A stretch of DNA of 64,000 nucleotides, from positions 1 through 64,000 of the forward strand of contig NZ_QNVJ01000070.1 of assembly GCF_003350345.1 (NCBI RefSeq), written 5' to 3'. Position numbers and translations under genes: made by a program. Within the stretch, counting starts at the first letter, position 1; every line of letters begins with the position of its first letter. The notes beneath the pieces were generated by a model. The model worked only from the letters and a program-made list of their open reading frames with translations. It was not told where the DNA came from and searched no databases. Below are positions 1 through 10,654 of the stretch, piece by piece. Origin of the DNA: Alkalilacustris brevis. Lineage in GTDB: Bacteria; Pseudomonadota; Alphaproteobacteria; Rhodobacterales; Rhodobacteraceae.

Positions 1-54
1 TGAGCCAGAAACCCTCCGTTCCGCAATATGCCTAAATTGTCCCATGGGCGCTGA
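1..54. mobile_element. Probable terminal segment of an IS110-type element
   Basis: This stretch aligns by eye with 26213-26270, the region upstream of an IS110-family transposase fragment. Shared blocks in the same order are CTCCGTT, CAA, TGCCTAA, TGTC, CAT and GCG. The reading frame of the neighbouring adhesin is closed by a TGA at 52-54 and opens immediately afterwards, as expected if an insertion sequence lies to the left and its right end is near position 55. The rest of the element is outside the window, so the assignment is inferred. Confidence 0.4.
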
Positions 55-123
55 CTTCAGACATCGGCGCGCGTCACGGACTCCTCCTCGGGCGAGCTTT
101 TCGGCGCGGCCAGCAGCGGCAAC

Positions 124-3100
124 GTGCATCTGATCGCCGACGGCAGCATCGTTCATTATGACGACGATCCCGATAACACCGTGCCCGATAACACCGTGCG
201 CGGCGCGAATGTCACGCTTGAGGCGCAGTCCGGAAGTATCGGTAACAACGGCGAAAGCCCGCTCAGAGTCGAGACCGAAGGCGGGCGGCTGAACGCACGC
301 GCCACCGGCGACATCGCCATCACCGAGATGGAAGGCACCGACGGCGACCTGCGGGTTGAACTGGTTGAGTCGTCGGGTGGATCGGTGACGCTGATCGCCG
401 ATTACGGCTCCATCCTCGACCGCAACCAGGTCGAGGAGCGCGACATCCGCACCGAGGCCGAGCTTCTGGCGCTTTATTTCGACGAACTTGACCTCAAGGA
501 CGAGAATGGCGAGCGCGCACAGGCGCAGATCGACGCCCTGCGCGAGCGGCGGCAGCGCGAGTATCTGGAATACTGGCAGTTGCGCACCGGGGAGGAGGGC
601 CTCGATGCCACGGATACCGCCCCGATCACAAAGGCAGACGTCGAGGCAATGGCAGGGGAGATGTTCTCCGGCCTGACCCAAAGCTATATCGACATTTACG
701 GCTGGTCCGACAGCGCGGCGGAAGAAGCCGCCCAGCAGTTCATTGATGCCTTCGTCGATGAGCGCTGGGGGCTTTACGATCAGTGGAACGAGACGGCCCA
801 GTTCGACGATAGCTTCACCTACATCCTCACTTCCGAGGAATACGAACCCTTCCTCGAGGGCATAAGCTGGACCGAGGAGCAGCTTACCACCTCCATCGCC
901 GCCGGGCTCGTGCGGCAGACGGGCGATACCCGCACCCGCGTGCAGGCCCCCAACATCATCGCCCATGGCGACATCACGCTGAGAGCGCGGGATTCGGTGG
1001 GCGAGTTGCTGGACGACTACGAAATTCACCCGATCGACCCGAATGCAGAGAATTTAGAGTATCACCTGAGTGCCGAAGACCTCATGGCGCTGGCCGGGGC
1101 CGATCGGCTCGACCTGCGCAACCTGATCAACCCGACGGACGAACCCGACGAAAACGACAACGGCCGGATCACATATTCCAAAGACGGGATCATCCGCATC
1201 GTCCAGCGCGAGGATTTCAACGTCGAGTTTACCGGGCCGAATGGCGCGCTCACGGTTACTACCGACGAGCACGAGATCTTCCTCGGGTCGGATGAGGACG
1301 TGCGCATCCGCCAGGTGCACGGCACGAACGACGTGCAGATCCTGATCGACGGCGCGATGACTGATGTTTCCGGCTACGATCCCACGAGCGGCACCGCCGA
1401 GGCCGAGGATGTGGCCGTGATCGGCACCAACCTGGTGCTGGAGTCGGGCCTCAACAATTCCATTGGCACAGTGCAGACACCGCTCAGCGTGCATATCCTC
1501 TCCGGTGGTTCGCTCAACGCGCGCGCCGGAACGCCGGGGCACCAGAACGTCTACATCACCGCCTTTGGCGACCTTCCGGTCGAGGCACTGTTTGCGGGCG
1601 ATACTGCCTCGCTCCATGCAACCGGCGCGATAACCGATAACGTGGGTTCGGACCTGCCGCGTGTAGTGGCCAGCAATGTTTATCTCACAGCGGCGCAGAT
1701 CGGTTCCGATGACAACCTGTTCGGGATCGAACTGATCGACGAGGACGAAGGCCGCGTCACGCTCGAGACCTTCGCCGACGATGCCTATGATGGCGATGTC
1801 TATCTTGATGTGGTGAGTGAACTTAACCTGCTCTTTGGCCGGATTGACCAGGGCGGGCTGATCAACGCGCGCAAGGGCATCACCCTGTTTGGCGACGAGA
1901 CGCTGGTCTTTGGCGACACTGCCGAACTGGAAATCCGCACCGCTCTGGGGATTGATACACAGTTCTCCACCGGCACTGACATCACCGGCCATGACCTGCT
2001 GCTGAATTCCGGCGGACAGGTTGGCAGTGACGAGCACCGTCTGATGACCGCGATCGACCTGTTCAGCTACTATGGCAACCACTTCGCGGGGAACGAGGAA
2101 ATTACAGCGCTGTGGCTGCGCAACCTGCGTTCCATCGACATCGGCGAGATGATCCAGAACGCCAATCTGCTCTCGGAAACCGATGTGGAAACTGTCGGCG
2201 ACATGACGCTGGGTCTTGCGCAATCGCTGTCGCGCACGCGCCTGCAGGCCGAGGATAACGCAGGCGAAGGCAGCGCGGGCGACATCACACGCGGCACCGT
2301 GATCGCCGAGGAAACCGAACTGTTCGCCGATGGCGGCATCGGCACCGACACGCGGTTCGAGGCGGTGACGGGGCTGTTCCGGGCTGAAGCGGGCAGTGGC
2401 GACGCCACGCTGCTCCTGCGCGACCGCGCGGTGGATATCGACTATATCTCGCTGCAAGGTGGCGCACTTGACCTGCTGACGCGCGATGCACCGGTGCGGC
2501 TGCTGGAAGAAGGCGCCGAATGGTCCTTTGCGTGGACGGATGAGGGCGCCGGGCTGGGCTCGGGGCGCGGTATCATGACGCGCGGCGGCGATATGCGCTT
2601 CCACCTTGTGAACTCCGATCCGACAACAACGCGCACCTCGCTGTCGCTCGGTGCAACGATCGACACCAGCGCTTCGGGCACCGGGTTCGGGGCGGGCGGC
2701 GATATCGACATCCTCGTCGAAGGCAGCGCCGATCAGGACGATGGCCAGCGCATCATCGCCGGCCAGGGCACCATCGCGATGGAAGTGGAAGACGATTTCA
2801 CTCTCGCCTCGATCTGGAGCGAAAACGCCACCGACGACGCGCTGCGACTCACCGTGGGCGGCACGCTTTTCAACACCGGGCGGCTGGCGCATCTGGACCT
2901 TCTGGCCAATGCGAGCGGCGCGCTAACCACGCTGCGGCTGGGCGCGCTGGACCCGGCGGGCAATGACGACCCCGATCTGGCCGATGGGTTGCGCACCGAT
3001 CTCGACCGGCTCGATGCGGTGGTTCAGGCGGGCGACATGCATCTGAACGATGTGGGCCGCCTGACGCTGGAAAGCGTGCTGGTCGAGGCCGGCAATATCG

Positions 3101-4467
3101 ACATCTTCGCTGGCAGTGATGCCAGTCATGACATGCTGGTCAACCTGGTGGAGGCGCCGCAGGATGATGCCACGGTGGTGCTGTCGGTGCTGGGCGATCT
3201 GCGCTCGGGTGCTGATACGCGGATCACGGGCGACAACCTCGCGCTGTTCTCGTTTATGGGCAATATCACCGGCGAGGGCGCGGGCACCCAGCTTGGCAGC
3301 GGCGGCTTCTTCGAGGCGACGACCTCGGCGGGGGCCGAACTGCGCATGATGGCGGGTCAGGATCTGCGCTATCGCGAGCGTGCAGACGATCTGCGCGTCC
3401 TGTTCATGTTCGCGGGCACCGAGGATGGTGCGACCGGCCACATGGAGGTCGAGGTCCAAGACGGCAGCCTCACCGTGGGCCTGATGGGCGCTGCCGAGGA
3501 TGTGCGGATCGAGGCGCAGGACGCCATCGACATTAATCTCGCCGGCAATACCGAGTTCGACATCATCGATGCGGGCGCGCCGCTCAACCTGGTGCGTTCG
3601 GCCTACTACGACGACGTCTATCAGGCCCACGCGCCCGGCATCGCCACGCTGACCGCATTGGGCGCAGGCAGCTCGATCGACGTTGGCCTGATCAACCTGC
3701 GCGACCGGCTGCAGCTTTATGCCTACGAGCATATCGACGCGCGCGCCTATGACGTGAACCCGGACAACGGGCTGTTCCTAGAGACTTCAAACCCCGAAGG
3801 CGGGTTCGTGGGCAGCGAGGATATCCCGCTCTACATCCGGGTGATCGGCGACGGGCCACGCATCCTGCTGGATGACCCTTATGAGGATTTCCAGCATCTG
3901 ATCGACGACCGGCTTGAGGCCGATGGCACGCTCTGGCTCGAGAACAGCCGCATCGGCTGGGGCGAGGTGATCCACGCCGGGCCCTATTTCGTGGGCCTCG
4001 ACAACAACCGCATCGACGGCGATGTCTACTTCCGCCAGCGCACTTTCGACCTTTATGCGCACATCCTCTATCGCTTCCTTGATGTGGACGCCGACGCGCA
4101 GATCTACGCTTTCCAGAACGAAGGGCGCGTGGGCTTTACCATCGAGGACGAGATCATCCTCACCACGGCCGAGGACGTGCTGGTGCTCAACCGCAAGCTC
4201 GCCGGCGTCGATCTCGATGGCGGGCAGGGCTTCACTTATGATGTCGGCTCCGAGACCGAGACCCTGGGCGGCACCTTCATCCGTGGCACGGCGCCCGGCG
4301 GGGTGGTGCGGCAGATCTTCCAGGTCATGGAACTCTTTGACGAGGACGAGGAAGAACTTGTGGAGGACAGTGAAGAAGACGGCGAAGAAGGTGAAGGCGC
4401 GGGAGATGGAACTCCGCAGCTGATTTCACCCGAGCTTGCCGCGCATCTTCAGGCATCGGTGAACTGA
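124..4467 (+). CDS. 3' part of a giant filamentous-haemagglutinin-like surface protein
   Basis: The product is about 1447 residues, strongly acidic, with no cysteine-rich or enzymatic motif. It looks like stacked beta-helix repeats of large secreted adhesins. A motif of the form SIG...PL.V....GG.LNARA occurs twice (around residues 38-60 and 445-470), and IGSD/VGSDE turns recur. The C-terminus is a Glu/Asp-rich tail. The frame is open from about position 55 and reads as sensible coding sequence upstream of the GTG at 124, so that GTG is not a real start. No signal peptide or secretion domain is present because the N-terminal part is missing. It is probably a truncated gene that is no longer secreted. 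Confidence 0.6.
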   Translation: MHLIADGSIVHYDDDPDNTVPDNTVRGANVTLEAQSGSIGNNGESPLRVETEGGRLNARATGDIAITEMEGTDGDLRVELVESSGGSVTLIADYGSILDRNQVEERDIRTEAELLALYFDELDLKDENGERAQAQIDALRERRQREYLEYWQLRTGEEGLDATDTAPITKADVEAMAGEMFSGLTQSYIDIYGWSDSAAEEAAQQFIDAFVDERWGLYDQWNETAQFDDSFTYILTSEEYEPFLEGISWTEEQLTTSIAAGLVRQTGDTRTRVQAPNIIAHGDITLRARDSVGELLDDYEIHPIDPNAENLEYHLSAEDLMALAGADRLDLRNLINPTDEPDENDNGRITYSKDGIIRIVQREDFNVEFTGPNGALTVTTDEHEIFLGSDEDVRIRQVHGTNDVQILIDGAMTDVSGYDPTSGTAEAEDVAVIGTNLVLESGLNNSIGTVQTPLSVHILSGGSLNARAGTPGHQNVYITAFGDLPVEALFAGDTASLHATGAITDNVGSDLPRVVASNVYLTAAQIGSDDNLFGIELIDEDEGRVTLETFADDAYDGDVYLDVVSELNLLFGRIDQGGLINARKGITLFGDETLVFGDTAELEIRTALGIDTQFSTGTDITGHDLLLNSGGQVGSDEHRLMTAIDLFSYYGNHFAGNEEITALWLRNLRSIDIGEMIQNANLLSETDVETVGDMTLGLAQSLSRTRLQAEDNAGEGSAGDITRGTVIAEETELFADGGIGTDTRFEAVTGLFRAEAGSGDATLLLRDRAVDIDYISLQGGALDLLTRDAPVRLLEEGAEWSFAWTDEGAGLGSGRGIMTRGGDMRFHLVNSDPTTTRTSLSLGATIDTSASGTGFGAGGDIDILVEGSADQDDGQRIIAGQGTIAMEVEDDFTLASIWSENATDDALRLTVGGTLFNTGRLAHLDLLANASGALTTLRLGALDPAGNDDPDLADGLRTDLDRLDAVVQAGDMHLNDVGRLTLESVLVEAGNIDIFAGSDASHDMLVNLVEAPQDDATVVLSVLGDLRSGADTRITGDNLALFSFMGNITGEGAGTQLGSGGFFEATTSAGAELRMMAGQDLRYRERADDLRVLFMFAGTEDGATGHMEVEVQDGSLTVGLMGAAEDVRIEAQDAIDINLAGNTEFDIIDAGAPLNLVRSAYYDDVYQAHAPGIATLTALGAGSSIDVGLINLRDRLQLYAYEHIDARAYDVNPDNGLFLETSNPEGGFVGSEDIPLYIRVIGDGPRILLDDPYEDFQHLIDDRLEADGTLWLENSRIGWGEVIHAGPYFVGLDNNRIDGDVYFRQRTFDLYAHILYRFLDVDADAQIYAFQNEGRVGFTIEDEIILTTAEDVLVLNRKLAGVDLDGGQGFTYDVGSETETLGGTFIRGTAPGGVVRQIFQVMELFDEDEEELVEDSEEDGEEGEGAGDGTPQLISPELAAHLQASVN

Positions 4468-4501
4468 ACTGCGGCGGGTTTGCCGGAGGCTGCAGTTTTT
4501 T
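4467..4501 (+). terminator. Rho-independent terminator of the adhesin gene
   Basis: AACTGC immediately after the adhesin stop pairs with GCAGTT at 4492-4497. A GC-rich interior lies between the arms and a run of six T residues follows. The position directly at the gene end supports the call. Confidence 0.55.
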
Positions 4502-4933
4502 GCGCGGGATGGGAGCATCATGAGCAACCCGGTGTGCAGCTGGCCGTAGTTTTCCAGCGCACTGTCGATGCCTTTTCGCAGCCCTGCCGAGCCTCTTGAG
4601 GAAGAGACCACTCAGCAAGCATGAGGTTACTGCGCCCGGGTTTGCGAGTGGCCGGCACAAGACTGCCGCGCGTTGCTACGACAGAAAACGGCGCGGGCAA
4701 ACGAACAGTCGCGAGAATCCTTTTTTCGGCTGGCGCCAGCGGGGCAGGTCACGCGCCATTTGCCCGTCGCCCAGCCAGAAAGGATTGCGCATCATGTCCC
4801 CTCAGTTTGGGTGCTGGAATCATGCAGCCACAACCGCTTAAAGCCGGTTAATGGGTCTGACCCTGAAAAATGTGCGAAGGATTCTGGACACGATCTTGTC
4901 GCCGGATCAAGGCCGCTTCAGACTCCGCGAAGA
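4502..4933. other. Non-coding stretch of about 430 bases
   Basis: Only short overlapping frames without recognisable products are present. I see no RNA gene, repeat array or clear IS end. It separates the rightward adhesin gene from the leftward zinc-ribbon gene. Confidence 0.4.
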
Positions 4934-5140
4934 TCATTGATACGGCCCGGACATCGTGGCCAGGGCGGAATACAGGATCAGCGCCAGGAGCAGTGCAAGT
5001 AACAGCACAAGCCCGAGGCTGCTGCCCAACCGCTTGTGCGGCTGCGGCGTGCCGCAGGTGGGGCAGGTGGCGGTGAATCGGCTCAACGGTCGCCCGCAAG
5101 CCAGGCAGGAGACCTGTTTGCCCCTGTTCCGATTGCTCAT
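4934..5140 (-). CDS. Small zinc-ribbon, single-membrane-span protein
   Basis: This 68-residue protein has two CxxC knuckles (CLAC at 12-15 and CPTC at 26-29), the spacing of a small zinc ribbon. One hydrophobic segment follows (about residues 42-58, Leu-rich), then a short tail. The ATG overlaps the stop of the upstream amidase gene by four bases (ATGA), so it is translationally coupled and ends the peptide/amide operon. The function is unknown. The layout suggests a ribbon on one face of the inner membrane, and no partner can be named. Confidence 0.6.
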   Translation of the reverse strand: MSNRNRGKQVSCLACGRPLSRFTATCPTCGTPQPHKRLGSSLGLVLLLALLLALILYSALATMSGPYQ

Positions 5141-6456
5141 GCGCCAGGCGCTCCGGCCGGTTCCAGACGGGTCTCCAGCCAGGCGGCTGTCGCCAGCAGG
5201 GCCGGATCGCCCCCCGGGCGGCCCACCAGTTGCACGCCAAGCGGCAGCCCGGCCGGCCCGGTCCCATGCGGCAGGGCGATGGCGGGGAGGTGCAGCGCCG
5301 TCCAGGCCCGGCAGAACACCGGATCGCCGGTGGTCATGCCCTCGGGGGCCTCGCCCGGGGCCGGCAGAGTAAGCCAGACTTCGCCCTCGGCCATCAGCGC
5401 AGCGATACGACGCCGGCCCTCGACCAGTAGGCGCCTGTCCTCCAGCAGCCCTTCGAAAGGAATGTCGGCCACGCTTTCGAAGTGATCGCGCAGCCCGGGG
5501 CTGAGGCGGTCGAGATGCGCCATGCGCTCCCAGGCAAGGGCACGGCGCCCTTCGCAAAGCTGGATGCGCTCCTGGGCAACCAAGAGCGCGGTGATCTCAT
5601 CAGCCAATTCATCCGGCAGTGGGCTGTCATCCACTGGCACGCCCGCCTCGGCGACGCGCTCGGCAGCGGAGGTGAGGGCAGCAAGGGCCTCCGGCGTGGC
5701 GCGATCCCAGGCCGGGGCGGGGATCAGCCGCACCCGGGTTGGCGGAGCGGGTTGCGGATCGGCCAGCGCCTTCCAGCCAGACATTGCCGCTGCGAAGAGG
5801 CCTGCGTCACCGACGCTGCGGGCGAATACGCCCAGCGTGTCCAGGCTGGAGGCGAAGTGATGCATGCCGGAGGTGTCGATGGTGCCGAAGCTGGGCTTGA
5901 AGCCCACCACGCCGCAAAAGGCCGCCGGCCGCACGATCGAGCCCGCAGTCTGGGTCCCGATCGCGAGCGGCACCTGAAAATCGGCCACCGCCGCAGCCGA
6001 GCCGCTGGACGACCCCCCTGGTGTGTGCCCTGGCGCGTGGGGGTTGCGCGTGTCGGTGGGTGTAAAGGCGGCAAATTCAGTGGTGGCGGTCTTGCCCATC
6101 ACCAACCCGCCGGCAGACCTGAGTGCTGCCACGCAAGCCGCGTCGCGCCCGGTGTGGCGCCCCTCATAGATGGGCGAACCGCAGGCGGTGGGCATGTCGG
6201 AGGTCTCGAGGATGTCCTTGACGCCGACCGGTAGGCCAGCCAGCGGTCCGGCGGACGGATCGACGCAGCCGGCGGCAGCGCGCGGCACCGCCGGATCGAG
6301 GAACGCCCAGGCCTTCACCACCGCGTCCCTGTTGGCGATGCGGTCCAGGCAGGCTTCCACCAGCGCCGCGGGCGAAAGCCGGCCGGCGCGGATGGCCGCA
6401 AGCGCCGCGCGCGCGCTCAGGCGGGCAGGGTCCGACAGGTTCGACGCCGTGCTCAT
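5137..6456 (-). CDS. Amidase signature family hydrolase
   Basis: The product is 439 residues, normal for the amidase-signature family (Ser-cisSer-Lys hydrolases of amides and amidated peptides). The catalytic Lys lies in PVGVKDILE, the Gly/Ser loop reads GGSSSGSAAA, and the nucleophile Ser lies in GTQTAGSIVRPA. The ATG at 6456 is chosen over an ATG 48 bases upstream because it has AGGAACC at the right distance and leaves only a 10-base gap to the M20 gene. The neighbours are a peptidase and a peptide ABC transporter, so it probably acts on imported amides or peptide derivatives in the cytoplasm. The exact substrate is not predictable. Confidence 0.85.
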   Translation of the reverse strand: MSTASNLSDPARLSARAALAAIRAGRLSPAALVEACLDRIANRDAVVKAWAFLDPAVPRAAAGCVDPSAGPLAGLPVGVKDILETSDMPTACGSPIYEGRHTGRDAACVAALRSAGGLVMGKTATTEFAAFTPTDTRNPHAPGHTPGGSSSGSAAAVADFQVPLAIGTQTAGSIVRPAAFCGVVGFKPSFGTIDTSGMHHFASSLDTLGVFARSVGDAGLFAAAMSGWKALADPQPAPPTRVRLIPAPAWDRATPEALAALTSAAERVAEAGVPVDDSPLPDELADEITALLVAQERIQLCEGRRALAWERMAHLDRLSPGLRDHFESVADIPFEGLLEDRRLLVEGRRRIAALMAEGEVWLTLPAPGEAPEGMTTGDPVFCRAWTALHLPAIALPHGTGPAGLPLGVQLVGRPGGDPALLATAAWLETRLEPAGAPGA

Positions 6457-6466
6457 TGGTGGTTCC

Positions 6467-7618
6467 TCATGACAGGTATCTCCGGCCAATTTCGGCAAAG
6501 GCACGGGCGCAGGCGGTGATCAGGGCGGTTTCGCAGTATTCGTCGGTCTGATGGGCCAGCGCCATCGGACCCGGGCCCATGATCAGCGTCGGGGGATGCC
6601 CGAAGGCCGCGGTCAACACCGAGGCGTCGGTGAAGTAATGCGCCGTCTCGTCGCCTGCCGAGACGCCGGTGATACTCGCGGCCAGTGTGCGGGTCTCGGC
6701 CATCCAGGGGTCGTTTGCGGGTGTGAAGACGGCCGCCATGTCGGTCAGCGTCTCGATTTCGACCTCGGCCCCCACCGCCGCGGTCACCAGATCGCGCGCG
6801 CGGGCATTGGACAGTTCAGGCGTCGTGCGAATGTCCACGCCCAGCGTCGCCAGATCGGGCACAGAGTTGATGTTGAGCCCCGCCCGCAGCGTCCCCAGGT
6901 TCAGCGTCACGGGCCCCATCACCGGATGCGCCGGTGCATCGAAATCGAGGTCCCGTAGCGCGGCGACGCTGGCGCAGGCGCCAAAGATCGCGTTGCGGCC
7001 CTTTTCGGGCATGGAGCCATGTGCGGTGACGCCGCGATGGTTGAGATGCAGCCAGAGCGCGCCCTTGTGGCCAAGAAGCGGGCGGTTGTCGGTGGGTTCG
7101 GCCACGATCAGCGCGCCGGCGGTGCCCAGCAACGCTTTGTCGCCGGCGAGTGCCAGCACCCCTTCGCAGCCGGTCTCTTCACCCGCGCTCAGAATCAGGC
7201 GCAGGTCAGCGGCTCGGTCCGGTTCGGCGGCCAGGTCCAGCGCGGCGCGCACGCAGGCCGCCACGCCGCTTTTCATGTCCGAGGCGCCGCGTCCATAAAG
7301 ACGGCCATCGCGCTCCAGGCCCTCGTGCGTCGGGACAGTCCAGGGCGCATTGCCCAGAGGCACGGTGTCGACATGACCCGACAGCACAAGCGGCGCGCGA
7401 GCCGGGGCCCTGGTCGCCGACAGGGTGGCCAGCAGGTTCGCGCGCCCCTCGCCCATCTCTTGCCAGACGATCTCGAAGCCTGCGGGGGCCAGCAGCCCGG
7501 CAAGCCATTCCAGCGCCGGACGTTCGTTGCCCGGCGGGTTGATAGTGTCAAAACGGATCAGGCGGCGGGTGATTTCCACCGCGTCGAGGGTCGTCAGGGG
7601 GGTATCGGCGTTCGTCAT
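6467..7618 (-). CDS. M20-family metallohydrolase (ArgE/DapE-like)
   Basis: This 383-residue protein carries the two-zinc M20 motifs. SGHVDTVP supplies the first His/Asp, GRGASDMKSG the bridging Asp, and AGEETGCEG the Glu pair. Family members remove acyl groups from amino acids or split dipeptides in the cytoplasm. The gene lies 17 bases downstream of the ABC ATPase gene on the same strand and directly before the amidase gene. This points to hydrolysis of the imported compound rather than arginine or lysine biosynthesis. Calling it acetylornithine deacetylase would be over-specific. Confidence 0.85.
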   Translation of the reverse strand: MTNADTPLTTLDAVEITRRLIRFDTINPPGNERPALEWLAGLLAPAGFEIVWQEMGEGRANLLATLSATRAPARAPLVLSGHVDTVPLGNAPWTVPTHEGLERDGRLYGRGASDMKSGVAACVRAALDLAAEPDRAADLRLILSAGEETGCEGVLALAGDKALLGTAGALIVAEPTDNRPLLGHKGALWLHLNHRGVTAHGSMPEKGRNAIFGACASVAALRDLDFDAPAHPVMGPVTLNLGTLRAGLNINSVPDLATLGVDIRTTPELSNARARDLVTAAVGAEVEIETLTDMAAVFTPANDPWMAETRTLAASITGVSAGDETAHYFTDASVLTAAFGHPPTLIMGPGPMALAHQTDEYCETALITACARAFAEIGRRYLS

Positions 7619-7635
7619 GGGGCCTTTCGCGTGGT

Positions 7636-8607
7636 TCAGCGCAGGTGACAGGCGGCCATATGGCCGGGGGCGAGTTCGCGCAGTTTCGGGGTTTCATGAA
7701 AGCACCGGTCCACCGCCAGCGGACAGCGGGTGTTGAAATGACAGCCCTTGGGCGGGTTGATGGGGCTGGGCACGTCGCCGCGAAGGACCTGCCGCTTGCG
7801 CCGCCGGCGCGGGTCGGGCACCGGGACAGAGTCGAGCAGCGCTTCGGTATAGGGGTGCTGCGGGTTGCGGAAAAGCTCCCGCTTGGGCGCCAGTTCCACC
7901 AGCCGGCCCAGATACATCACGCCGATCCGGTGCGAGATGTGCTGCACCACGGCCAGATCGTGAGCGATGAACAGATATGAGAGCTCGAACTCCTGCTGCA
8001 GGTCCATCATCAGGTTGATGACCTGCGCCTGCACCGATACATCGAGCGCCGACACAGGCTCGTCGGCGATGATGAGTTCCGGGTTCAGCGCAAGCGCGCG
8101 GGCGATGCCCAGCCGCTGCCGCTGCCCGCCGGAAAACTCGTGCGGAAAGCGGTTGAGCGCATCGCGCCGCAGGCCGACCCGGTCGAACAGCGCCGCCACC
8201 TTTTCCAGCCGCTCCGCGCGGCTGGCGTCCGGCTCGAAATTGCCCAACGGCTCGGCCACGATGTCCTTCACCCGCATCCGCTGGTTGAGCGAGGCATAGG
8301 GATCTTGAAAGATCACCTGCATCACCCGGCGGTGGGGGTGCATCTGCGCCCGGCTGAGGCCGGTGATATCGGTGCCCTTCAGCCGTATCGATCCCGATGT
8401 CGGGTCTTGCAGCTTCAGGATGACCTTGCCGGTGGTTGACTTGCCGCAGCCCGACTCGCCCACCAGCCCCAGCGTCTCGCCCTTGCCGATGGTGAAGCTG
8501 ATGCCATCGACGGCGTAGACCCGCTGCACCTCGCGTTGCAGAAGGCCGCCATGGATGGGGAAATGCTTGGTCAGGTCGCTGACCTCCAGGATCGGGGCCT
8601 TGCTCAT
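7636..8607 (-). CDS. Peptide ABC transporter ATPase (DppF/OppF type)
   Basis: The product is 323 residues with Walker [12 protein letters not shown], signature [15 protein letters not shown] and Walker [13 protein letters not shown]. It also has the C-terminal oligopeptide-transporter extension with CHFNTRCP, typical of the F-type subunit. The start at 8607 overlaps the stop of the upstream ATPase gene by four bases and is preferred to an ATG nine bases earlier. It couples ATP hydrolysis to import together with the D-type ATPase and the two permeases. Confidence 0.9.
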   Translation of the reverse strand: MSKAPILEVSDLTKHFPIHGGLLQREVQRVYAVDGISFTIGKGETLGLVGESGCGKSTTGKVILKLQDPTSGSIRLKGTDITGLSRAQMHPHRRVMQVIFQDPYASLNQRMRVKDIVAEPLGNFEPDASRAERLEKVAALFDRVGLRRDALNRFPHEFSGGQRQRLGIARALALNPELIIADEPVSALDVSVQAQVINLMMDLQQEFELSYLFIAHDLAVVQHISHRIGVMYLGRLVELAPKRELFRNPQHPYTEALLDSVPVPDPRRRRKRQVLRGDVPSPINPPKGCHFNTRCPLAVDRCFHETPKLRELAPGHMAACHLR

Positions 8608-9650
8608 GCGGTCCACTCCGGCAAGTTTTCACTCTCCCAGCAGGCGGCCAGATGGCGTTCGCCACGGTCCACCAGCGGCGGGTATTCACGTCGACAGCGG
8701 TCGGTGACAAAGGCGCAGCGGTCGGCAAAGACGCAGCCCTTCGGCAGGTTGTTCAGCGCCGGCACGATACCGGGGATTTCGGACAGACGCTCGACCGCGC
8801 TGGCTTCGCCTCCCGTCACGCGGGGGACCGAGCGCATCAGTCCACGCGTATAGGGGTGTTGCGGGCGCTCGAACAGGTCGATCACATTGGCTTCTTCGAC
8901 CTTGCGGCCGGCATACATCACCAGCACCCGGTCGGCCATTTCGGCCACCACGCCCAGGTCGTGGGTGATCAGGATGATGGCGGTTTGCAGCTTGTCGCGG
9001 ATCTCTTCCATCAGGGCAAGGATCTGCGCCTGAATGGTCACGTCCAGCGCCGTGGTGGGTTCGTCCGCGATCAGAACCGACGGGTTGCACGACAGCGCCA
9101 TGGCGATCATCACCCGCTGGCGCATCCCGCCGGACAGCTGGTGGGGGTATTCGCGCAGGCGTGCTTCGGGCTCGGGGATATGTACAAGGTCCAGCATCTC
9201 ACGCGCGCGGGTCATGGCGCCCTTGTAGCCCAGACCCTGGTGCAGGATGATCGCCTCGGTCAGCTGGTCGCCCACGGTGAGCACCGGATTGAGCGAACTC
9301 ATCGGATCCTGGAAAATCATCGAGATCTCGTTGCCGCGGATTCGGCGCATCTCATCGGGCGAAAGCTTCAGCAGGTCGCGCCCGTTGAAGCGGATTGCGC
9401 CACTGGCGTAGCGGCCCGGGGGCGTCGGCACCAGCTGCATGATCGAGAGCGACGTGATTGATTTTCCGCAGCCGGATTCACCCACCACGCCCAGAATCTC
9501 GCCGGGGCGCAGATCAAAACTCAGCCCCTCGACCGCCTTGACCACACCGTCGCGGGTGTCGAACCAGGTGCGCAGATCCTCGACTTCGAGCACCGGCGCG
9601 GCGTTCCTGTCCTGCAGCGCGGCGGCATCGGATTCGGGGGCGTTAGACAT
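8604..9650 (-). CDS. Peptide ABC transporter ATPase (DppD/OppD type)
   Basis: The product is 348 residues with Walker [12 protein letters not shown], signature [15 protein letters not shown], Walker [12 protein letters not shown] and the cysteine-containing C-terminal motif (CVFADRC). It forms a heterodimer with the following F-type subunit. The permease gene ends 46 bases upstream, so the operon order is binding protein, permease B, permease C, ATPase D, ATPase F, then hydrolases. Confidence 0.9.
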   Translation of the reverse strand: MSNAPESDAAALQDRNAAPVLEVEDLRTWFDTRDGVVKAVEGLSFDLRPGEILGVVGESGCGKSITSLSIMQLVPTPPGRYASGAIRFNGRDLLKLSPDEMRRIRGNEISMIFQDPMSSLNPVLTVGDQLTEAIILHQGLGYKGAMTRAREMLDLVHIPEPEARLREYPHQLSGGMRQRVMIAMALSCNPSVLIADEPTTALDVTIQAQILALMEEIRDKLQTAIILITHDLGVVAEMADRVLVMYAGRKVEEANVIDLFERPQHPYTRGLMRSVPRVTGGEASAVERLSEIPGIVPALNNLPKGCVFADRCAFVTDRCRREYPPLVDRGERHLAACWESENLPEWTA

Positions 9651-9696
9651 GAAGGCGGCTCCTTGCGGGCGTCGTTGGGAAGGCGGCGGGCAAAGG

Positions 9697-10593
9697 TCAG
9701 ATCCGGCGCTTCATGCGCGGATCCAGCGAATCGCGTAGACCGTCGCCGAAGGTGTTGATGGCGAAGACCGTGATGGCCAGGAATATCCCCGGATACATGA
9801 TGATCCCGAAATTCTGGAAGAAGAACATTCGCCCCTCGGCCATGATATTACCCCAGCTGGGGATCTCGGGCGGGGTGCCGGCCCCGACGAAGCTGAGATA
9901 GGCCTCGAAGATGACCGCCTGCGCGCAGATGTAGGTGGCCTGCACGATCAGGGGCGGGATCGTGTTGGGCATGATGTGGCGAAACAGGATCCGGGTGGTC
10001 GAGGTGCCGCAGGCGATGGCGGCCTGCACGAAGGTCTGGTCGCGCAGCATCAGCACGACCGAACGCACCAGCCGCACCACACGCGGCACTTCGGGAATGG
10101 TAAGCGCAATGATGACATTCTGCACGCTCGACCCCCAGAGCGCGACCAGCGCAATAGCCAGGAGGATCGACGGAATGGACATCAGCGCATCCATGAAACG
10201 CATCACGATCGCGTCCACGCGGCGGTTGAAGCCGGCCACCAGCCCGATGACCAGCCCCACGGAGGTCGCCATCGCCGCCACCGATAGCCCCACCACCAGC
10301 GATATCTGCCCGCCATGCAGCACCCGCGACAGCAGGTCGCGACCATACATGTCGGTGCCGAACCAATGCGCGGCAGAAGGGTCCTGCAGCCGGTCGATGG
10401 GCGACTGGCGCATCGGCTCCGGCAGCCCGAAATAGGGCGCGCCGAAAGCCAGAAGCGCCATCACCGTCAGCACCACCAGCCCGAACAGCATGGTCGGGTT
10501 GCGCCGCAGCGCGTCTGCCATGGCAACGGCGTTTTCCGTCAGTCGGGCCGAAAGTGGCGGGTCCTGCAGCCTGTCGTGGGAACGGTCGGTCAC
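9697..10593 (-). CDS. Peptide ABC transporter permease (DppC type)
   Basis: This 298-residue inner-membrane protein belongs to the binding-protein-dependent permease family. It has an N-terminal hydrophobic segment, the [16 protein letters not shown] stretch typical of DppC/OppC, and several later membrane spans. The coupling-helix region lies near the middle ([11 protein letters not shown]). The start is GTG at 10593. Its partner is the B-type permease 61 bases upstream. Confidence 0.9.
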   Translation of the reverse strand: MTDRSHDRLQDPPLSARLTENAVAMADALRRNPTMLFGLVVLTVMALLAFGAPYFGLPEPMRQSPIDRLQDPSAAHWFGTDMYGRDLLSRVLHGGQISLVVGLSVAAMATSVGLVIGLVAGFNRRVDAIVMRFMDALMSIPSILLAIALVALWGSSVQNVIIALTIPEVPRVVRLVRSVVLMLRDQTFVQAAIACGTSTTRILFRHIMPNTIPPLIVQATYICAQAVIFEAYLSFVGAGTPPEIPSWGNIMAEGRMFFFQNFGIIMYPGIFLAITVFAINTFGDGLRDSLDPRMKRRI

Positions 10594-10654
10594 GGGTGGG
10601 TCATCCTCGGGTCTCGGGGTTTTAGGGCGGGGTCAGGTGCCGTTGGCGTGGAGG

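Noticed and set aside
1054-2892. 612-codon open frame on the minus strand
   Set aside because: It lies wholly antisense to the adhesin, its product is low-complexity and unlike known proteins, and high GC content explains the open frame.
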